Translations under genes and position numbers: made by a program | Notes under the pieces: model-generated | What the model was told of the DNA's origin: nothing | What the model saw: the letters and a program-made list of their open reading frames with translations, nothing else | Database searches by the model: none | NCBI GenBank assembly: GCA_017482205.1 | Contig: JAFUNK010000021.1 | Location: forward strand, 124,001 to 188,000 | Source: Lachnospiraceae bacterium | GTDB lineage: Bacteria > Bacillota > Clostridia > Lachnospirales > Lachnospiraceae | Length of the DNA stretch: 64,000 bases | Reading direction: 5' to 3' | Shown here: piece by piece, positions 18,331 to 26,807 of the stretch | Layout of the letters: each line of letters starts with the position of its first letter | How positions within the stretch are numbered: position 1 is the first letter of the stretch

Positions 18331-18858
18331 CTAGATCTTCGCTACATACCTCTGAATCACTTCTCCGAAAGTTGCACTGTAAAATTCTGCATCCAGTTCC
18401 CCTCTACAATTCTGAATCACCTTTGCAGAAGCAATATTCGATTTATCACAAGTTACAAGCACTTCATGAATTCCGATTGTTTCACAGACCTTTAAGGCTT
18501 CCTTCAACATATCTGTTGCATAATGTTTTTGTCGTTCCGTAGGTCTGATACTATAACCGATGTGCCCTCCTTCTTCTCTGAGAAAATCATTTAGTGCCAG
18601 TCGGATATTCACCATACCAATTATTTTATCATCCTCTTCCCGCACATAAAAGTAGGTAATGGCAGGCACTTTTGGCTTTTCCACATTGGCAATATCCATA
18701 TCTGCAAGAACCTTTTTCAGCCACTCTTCATAGGTTGACTCATTTAGAAATCTGTCTAATGCTCCGCTACCATTAATGTCCGAGTTGTGTTCGTAAAACT
18801 CATTGATATAGGCAATTGCCTTTTCCTTGTAGCTTATATTTGGAAATACTAATTTCAT
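18331..18858 (-). CDS. GNAT family N-acetyltransferase
   Basis: This 175-residue GNAT protein resembles the YkkB-like subgroup. It has ITYFYVREEDDKIIGMVNIRLALN, a short form of the acetyl-CoA loop (GGHIGYSIRPTERQKHYATDML) and VLVTCDKSNIASAKVIQNCRGE. The loop reads RPTERQKHYA instead of the usual R/QxxGxG/A, so the second Gly is missing; the subgroup tolerates this. An approximately 125-base gap separates it from DUF2441. Acceptor unknown. Confidence 0.83.
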   Translation of the reverse strand: MKLVFPNISYKEKAIAYINEFYEHNSDINGSGALDRFLNESTYEEWLKKVLADMDIANVEKPKVPAITYFYVREEDDKIIGMVNIRLALNDFLREEGGHIGYSIRPTERQKHYATDMLKEALKVCETIGIHEVLVTCDKSNIASAKVIQNCRGELDAEFYSATFGEVIQRYVAKI

Positions 18859-19007
18859 AGTTGTTCTCCTTTCACCTCAACTTATCTTAAGGAAATATGC
18901 ACCTTTTCTTCTTCATCAAATCATCCCTGTCCGTTAATGGAACAAAGAATGTGCCTTACATATTCTCGTGCCTGCGGCGGGTCTCTTTGCGACATTTCCT
19001 ATGAAGT

Positions 19008-19043
19008 AAAAAAGCTGACATCTGCAATTGCAAACATCAGCTT
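19008..19043 (-). terminator. terminator of the 41-residue ORF
   Basis: On the reverse strand, AAGCTGA (19043-19037) pairs with TCAGCTT (19018-19012), and the stem is followed by a T tract (19013-19008). It lies about 45 bases after the stop of the small ORF at 19090. Confidence 0.7.
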
Positions 19044-19089
19044 CCAAATTTGTTAATAAATATACCAAAAGTGTATTATAAAAACAAAA

Positions 19090-19215
19090 TCACTCTCGAA
19101 GCAATGTTTGCGTATCACAAATAAGACCTGCATGTTTCGCCATGTGTCCCATGACTAACATCCAAGCTGCATACATATAAAAACTAGCATTTTGCTGATT
19201 CTTATTTGCTAACAT
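19090..19215 (-). CDS. small ORF, 41 residues, unknown function
   Basis: The peptide starts MLANKNQQNASFYMYAAWM and ends HAGLICDTQTLLRE. It has a methionine-rich hydrophobic middle (FYMYAAWMLVMGHMA) and three His/Cys residues. AAGGAGAGA sits 8 bases before the ATG, a TTGACA-17-TATTTT promoter lies upstream and a terminator downstream, so this is a complete transcription unit. I recognise no family. It may be a genuine small membrane-associated protein or the remnant of a longer gene. Confidence 0.5.
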   Translation of the reverse strand: MLANKNQQNASFYMYAAWMLVMGHMAKHAGLICDTQTLLRE

Positions 19216-19249
19216 TGCATTCTCTCCTTTGGTTTTGTAAATTTTAATT

Positions 19250-19278
19250 AAAATATCACCATAAAATTAGTTTGTCAA
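19250..19278 (-). promoter_or_regulatory. promoter of the 41-residue ORF
   Basis: Reverse strand: consensus TTGACA (19278-19273), a 17-bp spacer and TATTTT (19255-19250). It lies between the OTC-like gene's end (19306) and the small ORF. Confidence 0.65.
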
Positions 19279-19305
19279 GCAATTTTTCTGCTTTTATTCA
19301 AATTT

Positions 19306-20148
19306 TTATCTAATTGTGCGATTTTTCATACACCAAACCATAACCGCCTGCTGTACCTCAAGCAAGCACTTTTTAAACTCATACCCCACAAAATATTCTG
19401 ACTCTATGACATCTTCTGATACCTCTTCACCGCGATAAAAAGGCGGACAGGGATTTAATATGGCTCCCTTATTTGCCATGTCCATAACAGCTTTTGTAAC
19501 CTGACAGGTTCTAAAATCTGCCACAACATTTGAGGGTAAAGAATCAGTGCATACAATGTCTTTCCCTACAATGGCGTCTTCTATGTTGTTATAGGTTTTC
19601 AGTCCTTCAATCTCATAGCCCTTTCCACAACATTGCTCCAATGCAAAATCAAAGACATTTGCTGCTTCTTTCCACGCCAGTCCAATATTTCCACTTTTGC
19701 CACAAAATAAAAACTTGTCCTTAGTAAAATCTTCTCTGATTTTGGAAAGTGCATATAAATCTGCAAGCATTTCACAGGGATGGTTACTATCGGTCATGGC
19801 ATTAATCACCGGCACATCTGCATACTTTGCAATTGTTTCCACCACTTTAATATCCTTGTGCCGTACGATTATCATATCTGCCCAGTTATTCAGATACCCA
19901 CAGACATCTTTCAAATTCTCTTTCTTGTCCAGTGTTTCTGTGGGAAACAAGAGGGGCTGTCCGCCTAACAAATGGATTCCTTTTTCGAAAGTAACTCTGG
20001 TACGGATACTGGAAGCAGGAAGAAACAAAACTACCGTTTTCCCTTTCAAAATATCACTATATTTCCCCAGTTTTACCTCATCTGCAATTTGAAAGATGTC
20101 ATATATATCGCCTTTTGTATAATCTGTTAATCTTATCAGACTTTTCAT
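19306..20148 (-). CDS. ornithine/aspartate carbamoyltransferase-like protein
   Basis: This 280-residue member of the transcarbamylase superfamily retains the carbamoyl-phosphate motif as SSIRTR near residue 48. The second motif is HPCEMLADL, where ornithine enzymes have HPxQ. The amino-acid-binding regions differ: LPSNV replaces the SMG loop and NPCPPFYRGEEV replaces HCLPAYRG. It is also 30-50 residues shorter than OTCases. It probably uses another acceptor, or has lost catalysis. No arginine biosynthesis or deiminase genes are nearby. Superfamily is clear; the reaction is unknown. Confidence 0.78.
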   Translation of the reverse strand: MKSLIRLTDYTKGDIYDIFQIADEVKLGKYSDILKGKTVVLFLPASSIRTRVTFEKGIHLLGGQPLLFPTETLDKKENLKDVCGYLNNWADMIIVRHKDIKVVETIAKYADVPVINAMTDSNHPCEMLADLYALSKIREDFTKDKFLFCGKSGNIGLAWKEAANVFDFALEQCCGKGYEIEGLKTYNNIEDAIVGKDIVCTDSLPSNVVADFRTCQVTKAVMDMANKGAILNPCPPFYRGEEVSEDVIESEYFVGYEFKKCLLEVQQAVMVWCMKNRTIR

Positions 20149-20215
20149 CTGTATCCCTCATAATATGCTGTCTATATCTATTCTAACGCTTTTGACTTTA
20201 TCATTTTACTTCTCT

Positions 20216-20608
20216 TTAAATCATAGCGGCAATTTTATCTGCCACTTCTTGTGAATAGTTAAATTGCATATCTGATGCCGCCCAGCCAAAACCATCTTCC
20301 ATATATCTTGGGAATATATGTAAATGATAATGTCCCACGTCATTAAATTTGCCGCCGTTTTGCATAATGCTATACCCTTCGGGATTATATACTTTCTTTA
20401 TAGCTTTCACCAATTTTTGTGAGGTTTCCATCAATTCCGCTAATAGCTTGGATGGTAATTCGTCCACATCTAAATAATGCTTTTTGGGTATTAGTAAAAT
20501 ATGCCCTTCATTTATCGGGTCATAATCCAAAAACGCCATCACATTATCGGTTTCATATACAGTATATACCGCTTGTTCTTTATTGGCTATCTTACAAAAT
20601 ACGCACAT
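20216..20608 (-). CDS. HIT family nucleotide-binding hydrolase
   Basis: This histidine-triad protein has the motif GHYHLHIFPR (HxHxH) near the C-terminal third. It opens with CVFCKIANKEQ, a zinc-site-like N-terminus shared by Hit-type hydrolases. An upstream in-frame ATG at 20662 exists, but GGAGGG at 20615-20620 and the family N-terminus point to the ATG at 20608, giving 130 residues. Members hydrolyse adenosine phosphoramidates or dinucleoside polyphosphates. It stands between the OTC-like gene and a lipoprotein gene; no functional link is evident. Confidence 0.88.
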   Translation of the reverse strand: MCVFCKIANKEQAVYTVYETDNVMAFLDYDPINEGHILLIPKKHYLDVDELPSKLLAELMETSQKLVKAIKKVYNPEGYSIMQNGGKFNDVGHYHLHIFPRYMEDGFGWAASDMQFNYSQEVADKIAAMI

Positions 20609-20654
20609 AATTATCCCTCCACAGATAACTGCCTCTTTTGCATATATCAATATA

Positions 20655-22256
20655 CTAATCAAAGAAATTTATATTTGTAAATACGGAATCTATTCCCATA
20701 CCTACATTCTCTACAGAAAACCTTTCAATGTGTACCCAGCCTTCCACACCGTTTTCATCCCTAATTTGAACCCACTCTTTGCCGTCCGTATACATCTGAT
20801 ATACAGTCAGTCCGGCCTCCATCACTACCGTTGCAGACTCTGTGTTGTTGGAAAGATATACGGGCAGATCAACCAACAGTTCATGGCTGTACCAAGGCTC
20901 CTGGGCATACATGCCAGTCTCCTGAAATTCCAGTTCTGCATTTTCACCATTATACCACCAACGGCCATAGCCATAGGTAGTTCCCAGCAAATCCGAACGC
21001 ACACGTCCGATTACCACATTGCTTTCAAAACCATTAAAATGATTTAACTGCTCCATGGGATGTCCGCCTACAGAACCAAGGTAATGTAATTCTCCGTCGT
21101 AAGTAAAGAAAAACGTAGCAAGATCTTCACTGGGACCATAATCCGCAATGGCTATCTCCACTCCTAAAGAATACGGTGCAATATTTGTCACATAAAAATG
21201 TTCTTCTTCAGGACACCACAAGTAAGCACCAAAATCTGCCAAATCATAAGCTTCTCCATTTACCGTAATAATTCCCACCGGATTATATTCTCCCCCGGAA
21301 ACATCATACCGTATGGTTTCTTCGGTATTATCATGATCCAAATCTACTGTATACTCTTCTCCCACATTGAATTCCATGGGATACTCATTTCCTTTCTGTT
21401 CTTCCATTGCTCTGATTGTCTCAATATTGGCAAGATCAATCTCCGTCAAATCCTCTTGACTGTAAGCATCGCCCCTGTCCTCGTACCAGCTGCAACGTTC
21501 AAAACATGCCTGTAAAAACATATCTTCAAAATGATAGCCATGTCTTGCATAAATTTCATTTCTGGCAAAGTAAAGCTGCATTTCTGATAAATTGATAACA
21601 TCATATTCCGTCAGCATATAATATTCACTCATAGGTAAAATAAATTCATCTGCATTATACTGTACATCATCTGCCTGAATCTTTACGGAATATAGAATTT
21701 CCTTTAGATCTGCAGTCATTTCACCATATTCCTCTGCAATTTCAGGTATTTCATAATAATAATTTACATCTGTGGGATAATGAACCGCATATGCTTTTTC
21801 TTCCGTATATGCAAAAATCCCGCCGGATGGGTAATCATAATAGGGGTTTTCATCTATACTTATAGAAAACAAAACTCCCAGTTCTTCCATCATATCATAG
21901 GACGCTTTCTGATATATTGTTATATAATCTTCGTCCTGCTTTACATAAAATCTGCCTTCCCAGTCCTCAGGGAAAGTAATGGAAATATCACCATAAGTAT
22001 GCTCACCGGCAGTCCCCACCTCTGCATTCTTATCTGCTCCTTCGTCCAAATTGTCAGACGGAGACGTTTCTTCCGGTAAAGATTCCTGTGCGGTTCCTGT
22101 TTCCTCCCCATTTTCCTTGTTATCAGTTGTATTGTGCTCTTCATTATCTCCGGCTTCAGTTTCCACATCCGGTTCTTTCTTGGTATTTTCTCCACATCCG
22201 GTCACAGATACCGCCATCATCAATGCCATTAGATACACAACCCATTTTTTCTTCAT
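20655..22256 (-). CDS. lipoprotein with YARHG and SH3-like domains
   Basis: This 533-residue secreted lipoprotein has a signal peptide with the lipobox VTGCGE near residue 20 and a Glu/Asp/Thr-rich linker. A YARHG domain follows in the middle (EIYARHGYHFEDMFLQACFERCSWY). A C-terminal SH3-like segment (AGLTVYQMYTDGKEWVQIRDENGVEGWVHI) is typical of wall-binding modules. It should be anchored to the outer face of the membrane. YARHG proteins are common in Clostridia and often lie next to regulators; their activity is not established. Gaps on both sides are short, so it may be co-transcribed with the FlhB-like gene upstream or the HIT gene downstream. Confidence 0.85.
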   Translation of the reverse strand: MKKKWVVYLMALMMAVSVTGCGENTKKEPDVETEAGDNEEHNTTDNKENGEETGTAQESLPEETSPSDNLDEGADKNAEVGTAGEHTYGDISITFPEDWEGRFYVKQDEDYITIYQKASYDMMEELGVLFSISIDENPYYDYPSGGIFAYTEEKAYAVHYPTDVNYYYEIPEIAEEYGEMTADLKEILYSVKIQADDVQYNADEFILPMSEYYMLTEYDVINLSEMQLYFARNEIYARHGYHFEDMFLQACFERCSWYEDRGDAYSQEDLTEIDLANIETIRAMEEQKGNEYPMEFNVGEEYTVDLDHDNTEETIRYDVSGGEYNPVGIITVNGEAYDLADFGAYLWCPEEEHFYVTNIAPYSLGVEIAIADYGPSEDLATFFFTYDGELHYLGSVGGHPMEQLNHFNGFESNVVIGRVRSDLLGTTYGYGRWWYNGENAELEFQETGMYAQEPWYSHELLVDLPVYLSNNTESATVVMEAGLTVYQMYTDGKEWVQIRDENGVEGWVHIERFSVENVGMGIDSVFTNINFFD

Positions 22257-22330
22257 ATCTATTCCTCCCTAACACCTTTTTTAGTTGCCTGATACAGTCT
22301 TCTAATTTTTATCCTGCCTTTATATCCCTG

Positions 22331-22615
22331 CTATTTTTTCAGCTTACCTTTTATCTTATCCATGGAATCTACGAACACTAAAATCTCCGCCACCACTTCA
22401 TACAACTCAGGGGGAATCATATCGCCGATTTCCAAGCGTGATAAGGTATCCGCCAGTTTATCGTCCCGATGTACGGGTACATCTGCCTCTTTTGCCTTCT
22501 CTATAATACGTTCTGCCAAAGCTCCCCGCCCCGTCGCTATGACTTTGGGAGCTTCTTCGTCAGGACTGTATTCCAAGGCTATAGCCTGTTTGACTTTGTT
22601 TTTCTTTTCTTCCAT
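22331..22615 (-). CDS. FlhB C-terminal-like protein (FlhX/YlqH type)
   Basis: This 94-residue protein matches only the cytosolic C-terminal domain of the flagellar export protein FlhB (AIALEYSPDEEAPKVIATGRG...ADVPVHRDDKLADTLSRLEIGDMIPPELYEVVAEIL). It lacks the membrane part and the NPTH autocleavage site. Stand-alone copies are known in Firmicutes beside rnhB (ylqH in Bacillus). It follows the FliK-like gene by 14 bases. A role in binding export substrates has been proposed for such proteins; here no other flagellar gene is present. Confidence 0.85.
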   Translation of the reverse strand: MEEKKNKVKQAIALEYSPDEEAPKVIATGRGALAERIIEKAKEADVPVHRDDKLADTLSRLEIGDMIPPELYEVVAEILVFVDSMDKIKGKLKK

Positions 22616-22629
22616 AAACCTTTCCTTTT

Positions 22630-24432
22630 TTAAGCCCGCACATCAAATGCATATTGCTTTAATACAGTTGTATTCTTGTCAGCCTGCATAATGCGTTCTA
22701 TGGGCGTGATATCTTCTTCCCCACTGTCTTTGACCTTCATCTCCACACTCATGCTGTAACCTTTTTTTTCAAGGCGTTCCGTCAATATATGCATATGTGC
22801 ATTCAAGAAATCCAGCATTTCATCATCCGCCAGTGTAAAATGTGTGCTGACCCGCTCATTCTGCATTGCCACATATACATCCACCGGACCTAAATGCTCC
22901 ATATCCAGATGCAGGAATGCACTGATATTACCGTCGTTTTGTGCAAGAGAACGTTTATTGGTATATACATACAGTTCTCCGTTAGTACGTCCCTCCTGCA
23001 TTTGTAAAGGTAACTGCACATAGGTATACATCTGATTCATCTGGTTCATAAAGTCCAGATTCTGACTCATATTTGTTACACTTTTCATGGCTACGCTCTG
23101 GTTAGCACCATTATTTTCCAAAACACTGCGGATATTTTCCAGACTTTTTTCCAGTCTGCTATACATTTCCTTCACATTCTCGGCATCTGCTACCTGTTCA
23201 GGTTTTATGGACCATTCCTTCAACATGGCATTCTCAAATAATTTCTGGCATATTGGAGATTTAAAAAGCTCTGCCAAGGCTTCCGTCCGACCAGCCTCGC
23301 CCGACATACCGGAAAGTGCTCTCAATACTTCATTTATATCTGCAGTGGCGTTTTGCACCTCCTGTACCAGTTTAGCAATCTCGGGGGATACTTCCGCTGA
23401 TACTGCTTTTAACAGTGTACTAAACTCTGCTCTCTCTTTCGTTGTCAAAACCATTGCCACTGAGTTATCCGCAAATTGGGTGGTTTGTTGCACTTCACCG
23501 GACATACTTTCCTGTTGCTGCACTTGGTTACTGTCCAATCCTTGTGCCAACACATTCCCCTCAGCCACAATCCCTACGGTATTTTCCAAAACACCTGCCG
23601 GATTCACTATTACATCGCCCTCGGGTGTCAACACTACATTCTGCATACCGGCACTTTCTGTAATATTTGCCGCTCCCTCTCCCATTTGCATAAAGGATTC
23701 TGCTTTGCTGCCTAAAATACCTGCCGATGTCCCTTCCGGCAACAGGTTCTGCAAAAGTTCCTGATACATCTGTACTGCTTTATCCGTCCCTGCCGTCTGC
23801 ACAATCTCATTAAACACTCCCGGGATTTCCTGCAATACATCTGTCATTCCACGCACCAACTGGTGTGTCAATGCTTTATAGCTTTCCATCTGACTTAAGT
23901 TAGCTTCATTTACAGGCATTCCCATATACCGCAGTTGCACCACACTTGCTGCGTCTGCACCGGGGTTTGCCATTACTTCTTTAAACATATTCTGCAAGGA
24001 ATTGCTGTTAATACTCATCCCCTGCAGCATCATGGTTTCTGTCATGGACACAGTTGTATTATTGACAGGCAGACTTGCCATCTGTAATGCCTTAAACACA
24101 TTGTCCGCTGTTGCAGTATTGGCAAACAAGGGGCTTAAAGACAAACTACTGCCATTGTTTTTCACTTCAAATGTAAGCACCTTGCCTGTTTCCACATTGA
24201 TGTCCTTATCCAGTCTTGCAGTCAAGGTCACGTCTTCCGACAACTTAAGCTGTACTTCATTGCCGTTTTTACTGATAACCTCGCCCTGCACTACCTTACC
24301 GGGTGTCAACGCTTTTATCTGCTTGTTTACACGCTCGGCAGAACTGTTCTGCCTTTCGGTTTCCTGCACTTCTTTATTCGGATTTGTCTGTTTTGAAACA
24401 CCTGTAAAAATGTCGGAAAGTTTCATTTTCAA
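22630..24432 (-). CDS. FliK-like flagellar hook-length control protein (YlqG type)
   Basis: This 600-residue protein has a long low-complexity, Gln/Asn/Ser-rich N-terminal region. The C-terminal region (about residues 480-580) resembles the FliK hook domain (AFLHLDMEHLGPVDVYVAMQNERVSTHFTLADDEMLDFLNAHMHILTERLEKKG). Bacillus ylqG, between rnhB and ylqH, occupies the same position. The pairing with an FlhB-C-like protein suggests the two interact as FliK and FlhB do. No flagellar cluster is in the window, so the pair may serve motility at a distance or another process. Domain call moderate. Confidence 0.72.
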   Translation of the reverse strand: MKMKLSDIFTGVSKQTNPNKEVQETERQNSSAERVNKQIKALTPGKVVQGEVISKNGNEVQLKLSEDVTLTARLDKDINVETGKVLTFEVKNNGSSLSLSPLFANTATADNVFKALQMASLPVNNTTVSMTETMMLQGMSINSNSLQNMFKEVMANPGADAASVVQLRYMGMPVNEANLSQMESYKALTHQLVRGMTDVLQEIPGVFNEIVQTAGTDKAVQMYQELLQNLLPEGTSAGILGSKAESFMQMGEGAANITESAGMQNVVLTPEGDVIVNPAGVLENTVGIVAEGNVLAQGLDSNQVQQQESMSGEVQQTTQFADNSVAMVLTTKERAEFSTLLKAVSAEVSPEIAKLVQEVQNATADINEVLRALSGMSGEAGRTEALAELFKSPICQKLFENAMLKEWSIKPEQVADAENVKEMYSRLEKSLENIRSVLENNGANQSVAMKSVTNMSQNLDFMNQMNQMYTYVQLPLQMQEGRTNGELYVYTNKRSLAQNDGNISAFLHLDMEHLGPVDVYVAMQNERVSTHFTLADDEMLDFLNAHMHILTERLEKKGYSMSVEMKVKDSGEEDITPIERIMQADKNTTVLKQYAFDVRA

Positions 24433-24508
24433 TCCTCATCATTCCACTGCCTGTACTCTTACGCCCAAGCATAAATTTACATCATATAATTACTTTTCCA
24501 CACCGTTA

Positions 24509-25270
24509 TCAGTCTACAAAATTCCCGATAAAGCTTCTGCGGTGAATAGGCGTAGGACCGTATTTTTTTAACGCCTCAATATGTACTGCCGCACCATACC
24601 CTTTGTTAGAAGCGAACCCATACTCAGGGAAAATACTGTCATACTCTACCATCAGCCTGTCTCTGGTTACTTTTGCAATGATACTTGCTGCTGCAATGGA
24701 TACACTCTTGGCATCTCCTTTGATAATGGGCACCTGTTTGATATCCACATCGGGAATGGTTACCGCATCATTTAACAATATATCCGGCTTTACTGCCAGA
24801 TTGCTTATTGCTGCCCGCATGGCTTCATAGGTTGCCTGCAAAATATTGATTTCGTCAATCCTTTCGGGAGAAGCATAACCGATACCGGTTGCAACAGCCT
24901 TTTCCATGATAACATCATAAAGCTCTTCTCTCTTTTTTTCGGACAATTGCTTGGAATCATTTAGATATAAAATCTGACAATCTTTGGGTAATATAACCGC
25001 ACCTGCTACCACTGGTCCCGCCAATGGGCCTCGTCCCACCTCATCAATACCGCAGATATAACCAGCCTGTGCATAGCGGTATTCATATTCCTTCATTATT
25101 TCTATTCTGGCTTTTTCTTTTTCCAATGCAACCAGCTTTTTTCGGGCAGATGTAATCACTGCCTGCACACCGCCTCTTTCGTCCTGTTCATACATTGATA
25201 TAAGTTCAGGCAGCCTGTCTGTATTTGCTGCCTGAAAAAGTCCTTTAATCTCTGAAATCTTCTGTTCCAT
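24509..25270 (-). CDS. rnhB: ribonuclease HII
   Basis: RNase HII removes ribonucleotides and RNA-DNA hybrid RNA. The catalytic core starts GIDEVGRGPLAGPVVAGAV near residue 73 (DE of the DEDD tetrad), with later acidic residues in LYLNDSKQLSEKKREEL and IAAASIIAKVTRDRL. The first 70 residues form an N-terminal helical extension common in Firmicute RNase HII. At 253 residues it is full length. It stands in the conserved order rbgA-lepB-rnhB-ylqG-ylqH. Confidence 0.94.
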   Translation of the reverse strand: MEQKISEIKGLFQAANTDRLPELISMYEQDERGGVQAVITSARKKLVALEKEKARIEIMKEYEYRYAQAGYICGIDEVGRGPLAGPVVAGAVILPKDCQILYLNDSKQLSEKKREELYDVIMEKAVATGIGYASPERIDEINILQATYEAMRAAISNLAVKPDILLNDAVTIPDVDIKQVPIIKGDAKSVSIAAASIIAKVTRDRLMVEYDSIFPEYGFASNKGYGAAVHIEALKKYGPTPIHRRSFIGNFVD

Positions 25271-25345
25271 ATATTCCTCTCGCTTCGCCCCTGTTAAAAC
25301 AGGTTTTCACAACCGTATACTTCTACGTGTCCTCACGCGTCATCT

Positions 25346-25918
25346 TTACTGATGTTGCAATATGCCGAAACGGTTAAGGGGCCAAATCCGAAGCCACGCC
25401 CTTCCTATGATTTCATCCCTGCTGATATTGCCTACACTGGGGTCTCTGCTGTCCTTACTGTTGTTGCGGTTATCCCCCAAAACAAAGTACTCATCCTCGC
25501 CCAACAGAACCTCCTGCTCAGCCCGTCCTGCATACGCTATAATTTCCTTACCGTAGCTTTCTTTTAAAATTTCGCCATTGATATAAATATTACCCGCTTC
25601 ATCAATCCTCACCGTTTCACCGGGCAGTCCGATAATACGCTTGATAAAATATTCTCCTGTATATCTGTACGGGAATACAATAATATCAAATCTCTGCGGG
25701 TCACCAAAACGGTAACTGATTTTGTCTACCAATAAATTGTCCCCTGCCTTATCCGGGTCATTTACATCTGTTCCGTAAAGAGTAGGTTCCATGGATGAAC
25801 CATTTACCACAGTACGCTGTACCACAAACACAATAAGTAAATACGTAATAATCAATACTATTAATAAATATATGCTGGTACTTAAAATTTCCTTTAACAG
25901 CTTTTTATTCTTCATCAC
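25346..25918 (-). CDS. lepB: signal peptidase I (second copy)
   Basis: This 190-residue type I signal peptidase has one N-terminal membrane helix (about residues 12-32). The catalytic Ser is in NGSSMEPTL and the general-base Lys in IKRIIGLPGE; the C-terminal box is GDNRNNSKDSRDPSVG. It cleaves secretory signal peptides on the outer face. Its start overlaps the rbgA stop by 14 bases. A paralogue lies on the other side of rbgA. Confidence 0.92.
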   Translation of the reverse strand: MMKNKKLLKEILSTSIYLLIVLIITYLLIVFVVQRTVVNGSSMEPTLYGTDVNDPDKAGDNLLVDKISYRFGDPQRFDIIVFPYRYTGEYFIKRIIGLPGETVRIDEAGNIYINGEILKESYGKEIIAYAGRAEQEVLLGEDEYFVLGDNRNNSKDSRDPSVGNISRDEIIGRAWLRIWPLNRFGILQHQ

Positions 25919-26783
25919 TCTGTCCTTCCGGTCTTTCTAATGTAATTCTTCCCAGTCTGCCACTTCTGAAATCCTCTACCAATAAAGAAGCTGCTCTGTC
26001 GTAATCCGGTTCTTTACCTTTCAAATAACACTTTCTCACTTCTGCAATCTGTGTCAAAACTTCTACTGAGGCTTTGTCCTCCGGTAAATCCGTCGGATAA
26101 GGAATGCCATACCTCTCTTCAAATACTCCGGGGTAACGCATTGCAATATACTTTATTAAATCCAGTGCCAACTCCTGAATAATCACGATTTCATCATTCA
26201 TGGAACCGATAAAAGCCAGTTTCATGCCCACTTCCTGATCTTCAAATTTAGGCCACAGAATACCCGGCGTATCCAGAAGCTCCAATGAGTTCTTCATACG
26301 AATCCACTGTTTTCCTTTTGTTACTCCCGGCTTGTTTCCTGTCTTAGTACATGCTTTTCCTGCAAAAGAATTGATAAAGGTAGATTTACCTACATTGGGT
26401 ATTCCTACCACCATAGCCCTTACCGGACGGTTAATCAGACCTCTGCGCTTGTCCCTCTCAATTTTTTCTTTACACGCCTGCTGTACCAATCCGTTTATGG
26501 ATTTTATTCCTGCACCGCTTCTGGCGTTGATTTCCAATACATGAAACCCTTTATTCTTAAAATATGTGGTCCATGCCGCATTGCCTGCTGGGTCTGCAAG
26601 GTCTGACTTATTTAACAAAATAATTCTGGACTTATTCTTTCCCAGTTCATCAATATCGGGATTTCTGCTGGATAAGGGAATCCTTGCGTCCACCAGCTCA
26701 ATCACCAAATCTATCAGTTTTATGTCCTCCTGCATCATACGCTTGGCTTTCGTCATATGACCGGGATACCATTGATAATTCAT
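25905..26783 (-). CDS. rbgA: ribosome biogenesis GTPase YlqF/RbgA
   Basis: This circularly permuted GTPase (292 residues) has the G4 motif LLNKSDLADP (near residue 60) before the G1 P-loop GIPNVGKSTFINSFAGKA and G3 DTPGI. That order is diagnostic of RbgA. It acts late in 50S assembly, at the uL16 stage in Bacillus. The permuted family always opens with the YQWYPGHM motif seen here. It is flanked by two lepB genes. Confidence 0.95.
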   Translation of the reverse strand: MNYQWYPGHMTKAKRMMQEDIKLIDLVIELVDARIPLSSRNPDIDELGKNKSRIILLNKSDLADPAGNAAWTTYFKNKGFHVLEINARSGAGIKSINGLVQQACKEKIERDKRRGLINRPVRAMVVGIPNVGKSTFINSFAGKACTKTGNKPGVTKGKQWIRMKNSLELLDTPGILWPKFEDQEVGMKLAFIGSMNDEIVIIQELALDLIKYIAMRYPGVFEERYGIPYPTDLPEDKASVEVLTQIAEVRKCYLKGKEPDYDRAASLLVEDFRSGRLGRITLERPEGQSDEE

Positions 26784-26807
26784 AGTTGGTCTCCTTCTTC
26801 ACCACAT

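Noticed and set aside
23087-23764. 225-residue plus-strand ORF
   Set aside because: Antisense shadow of the FliK-like gene; no ribosome site and low-complexity Ser/Thr/Ala composition.
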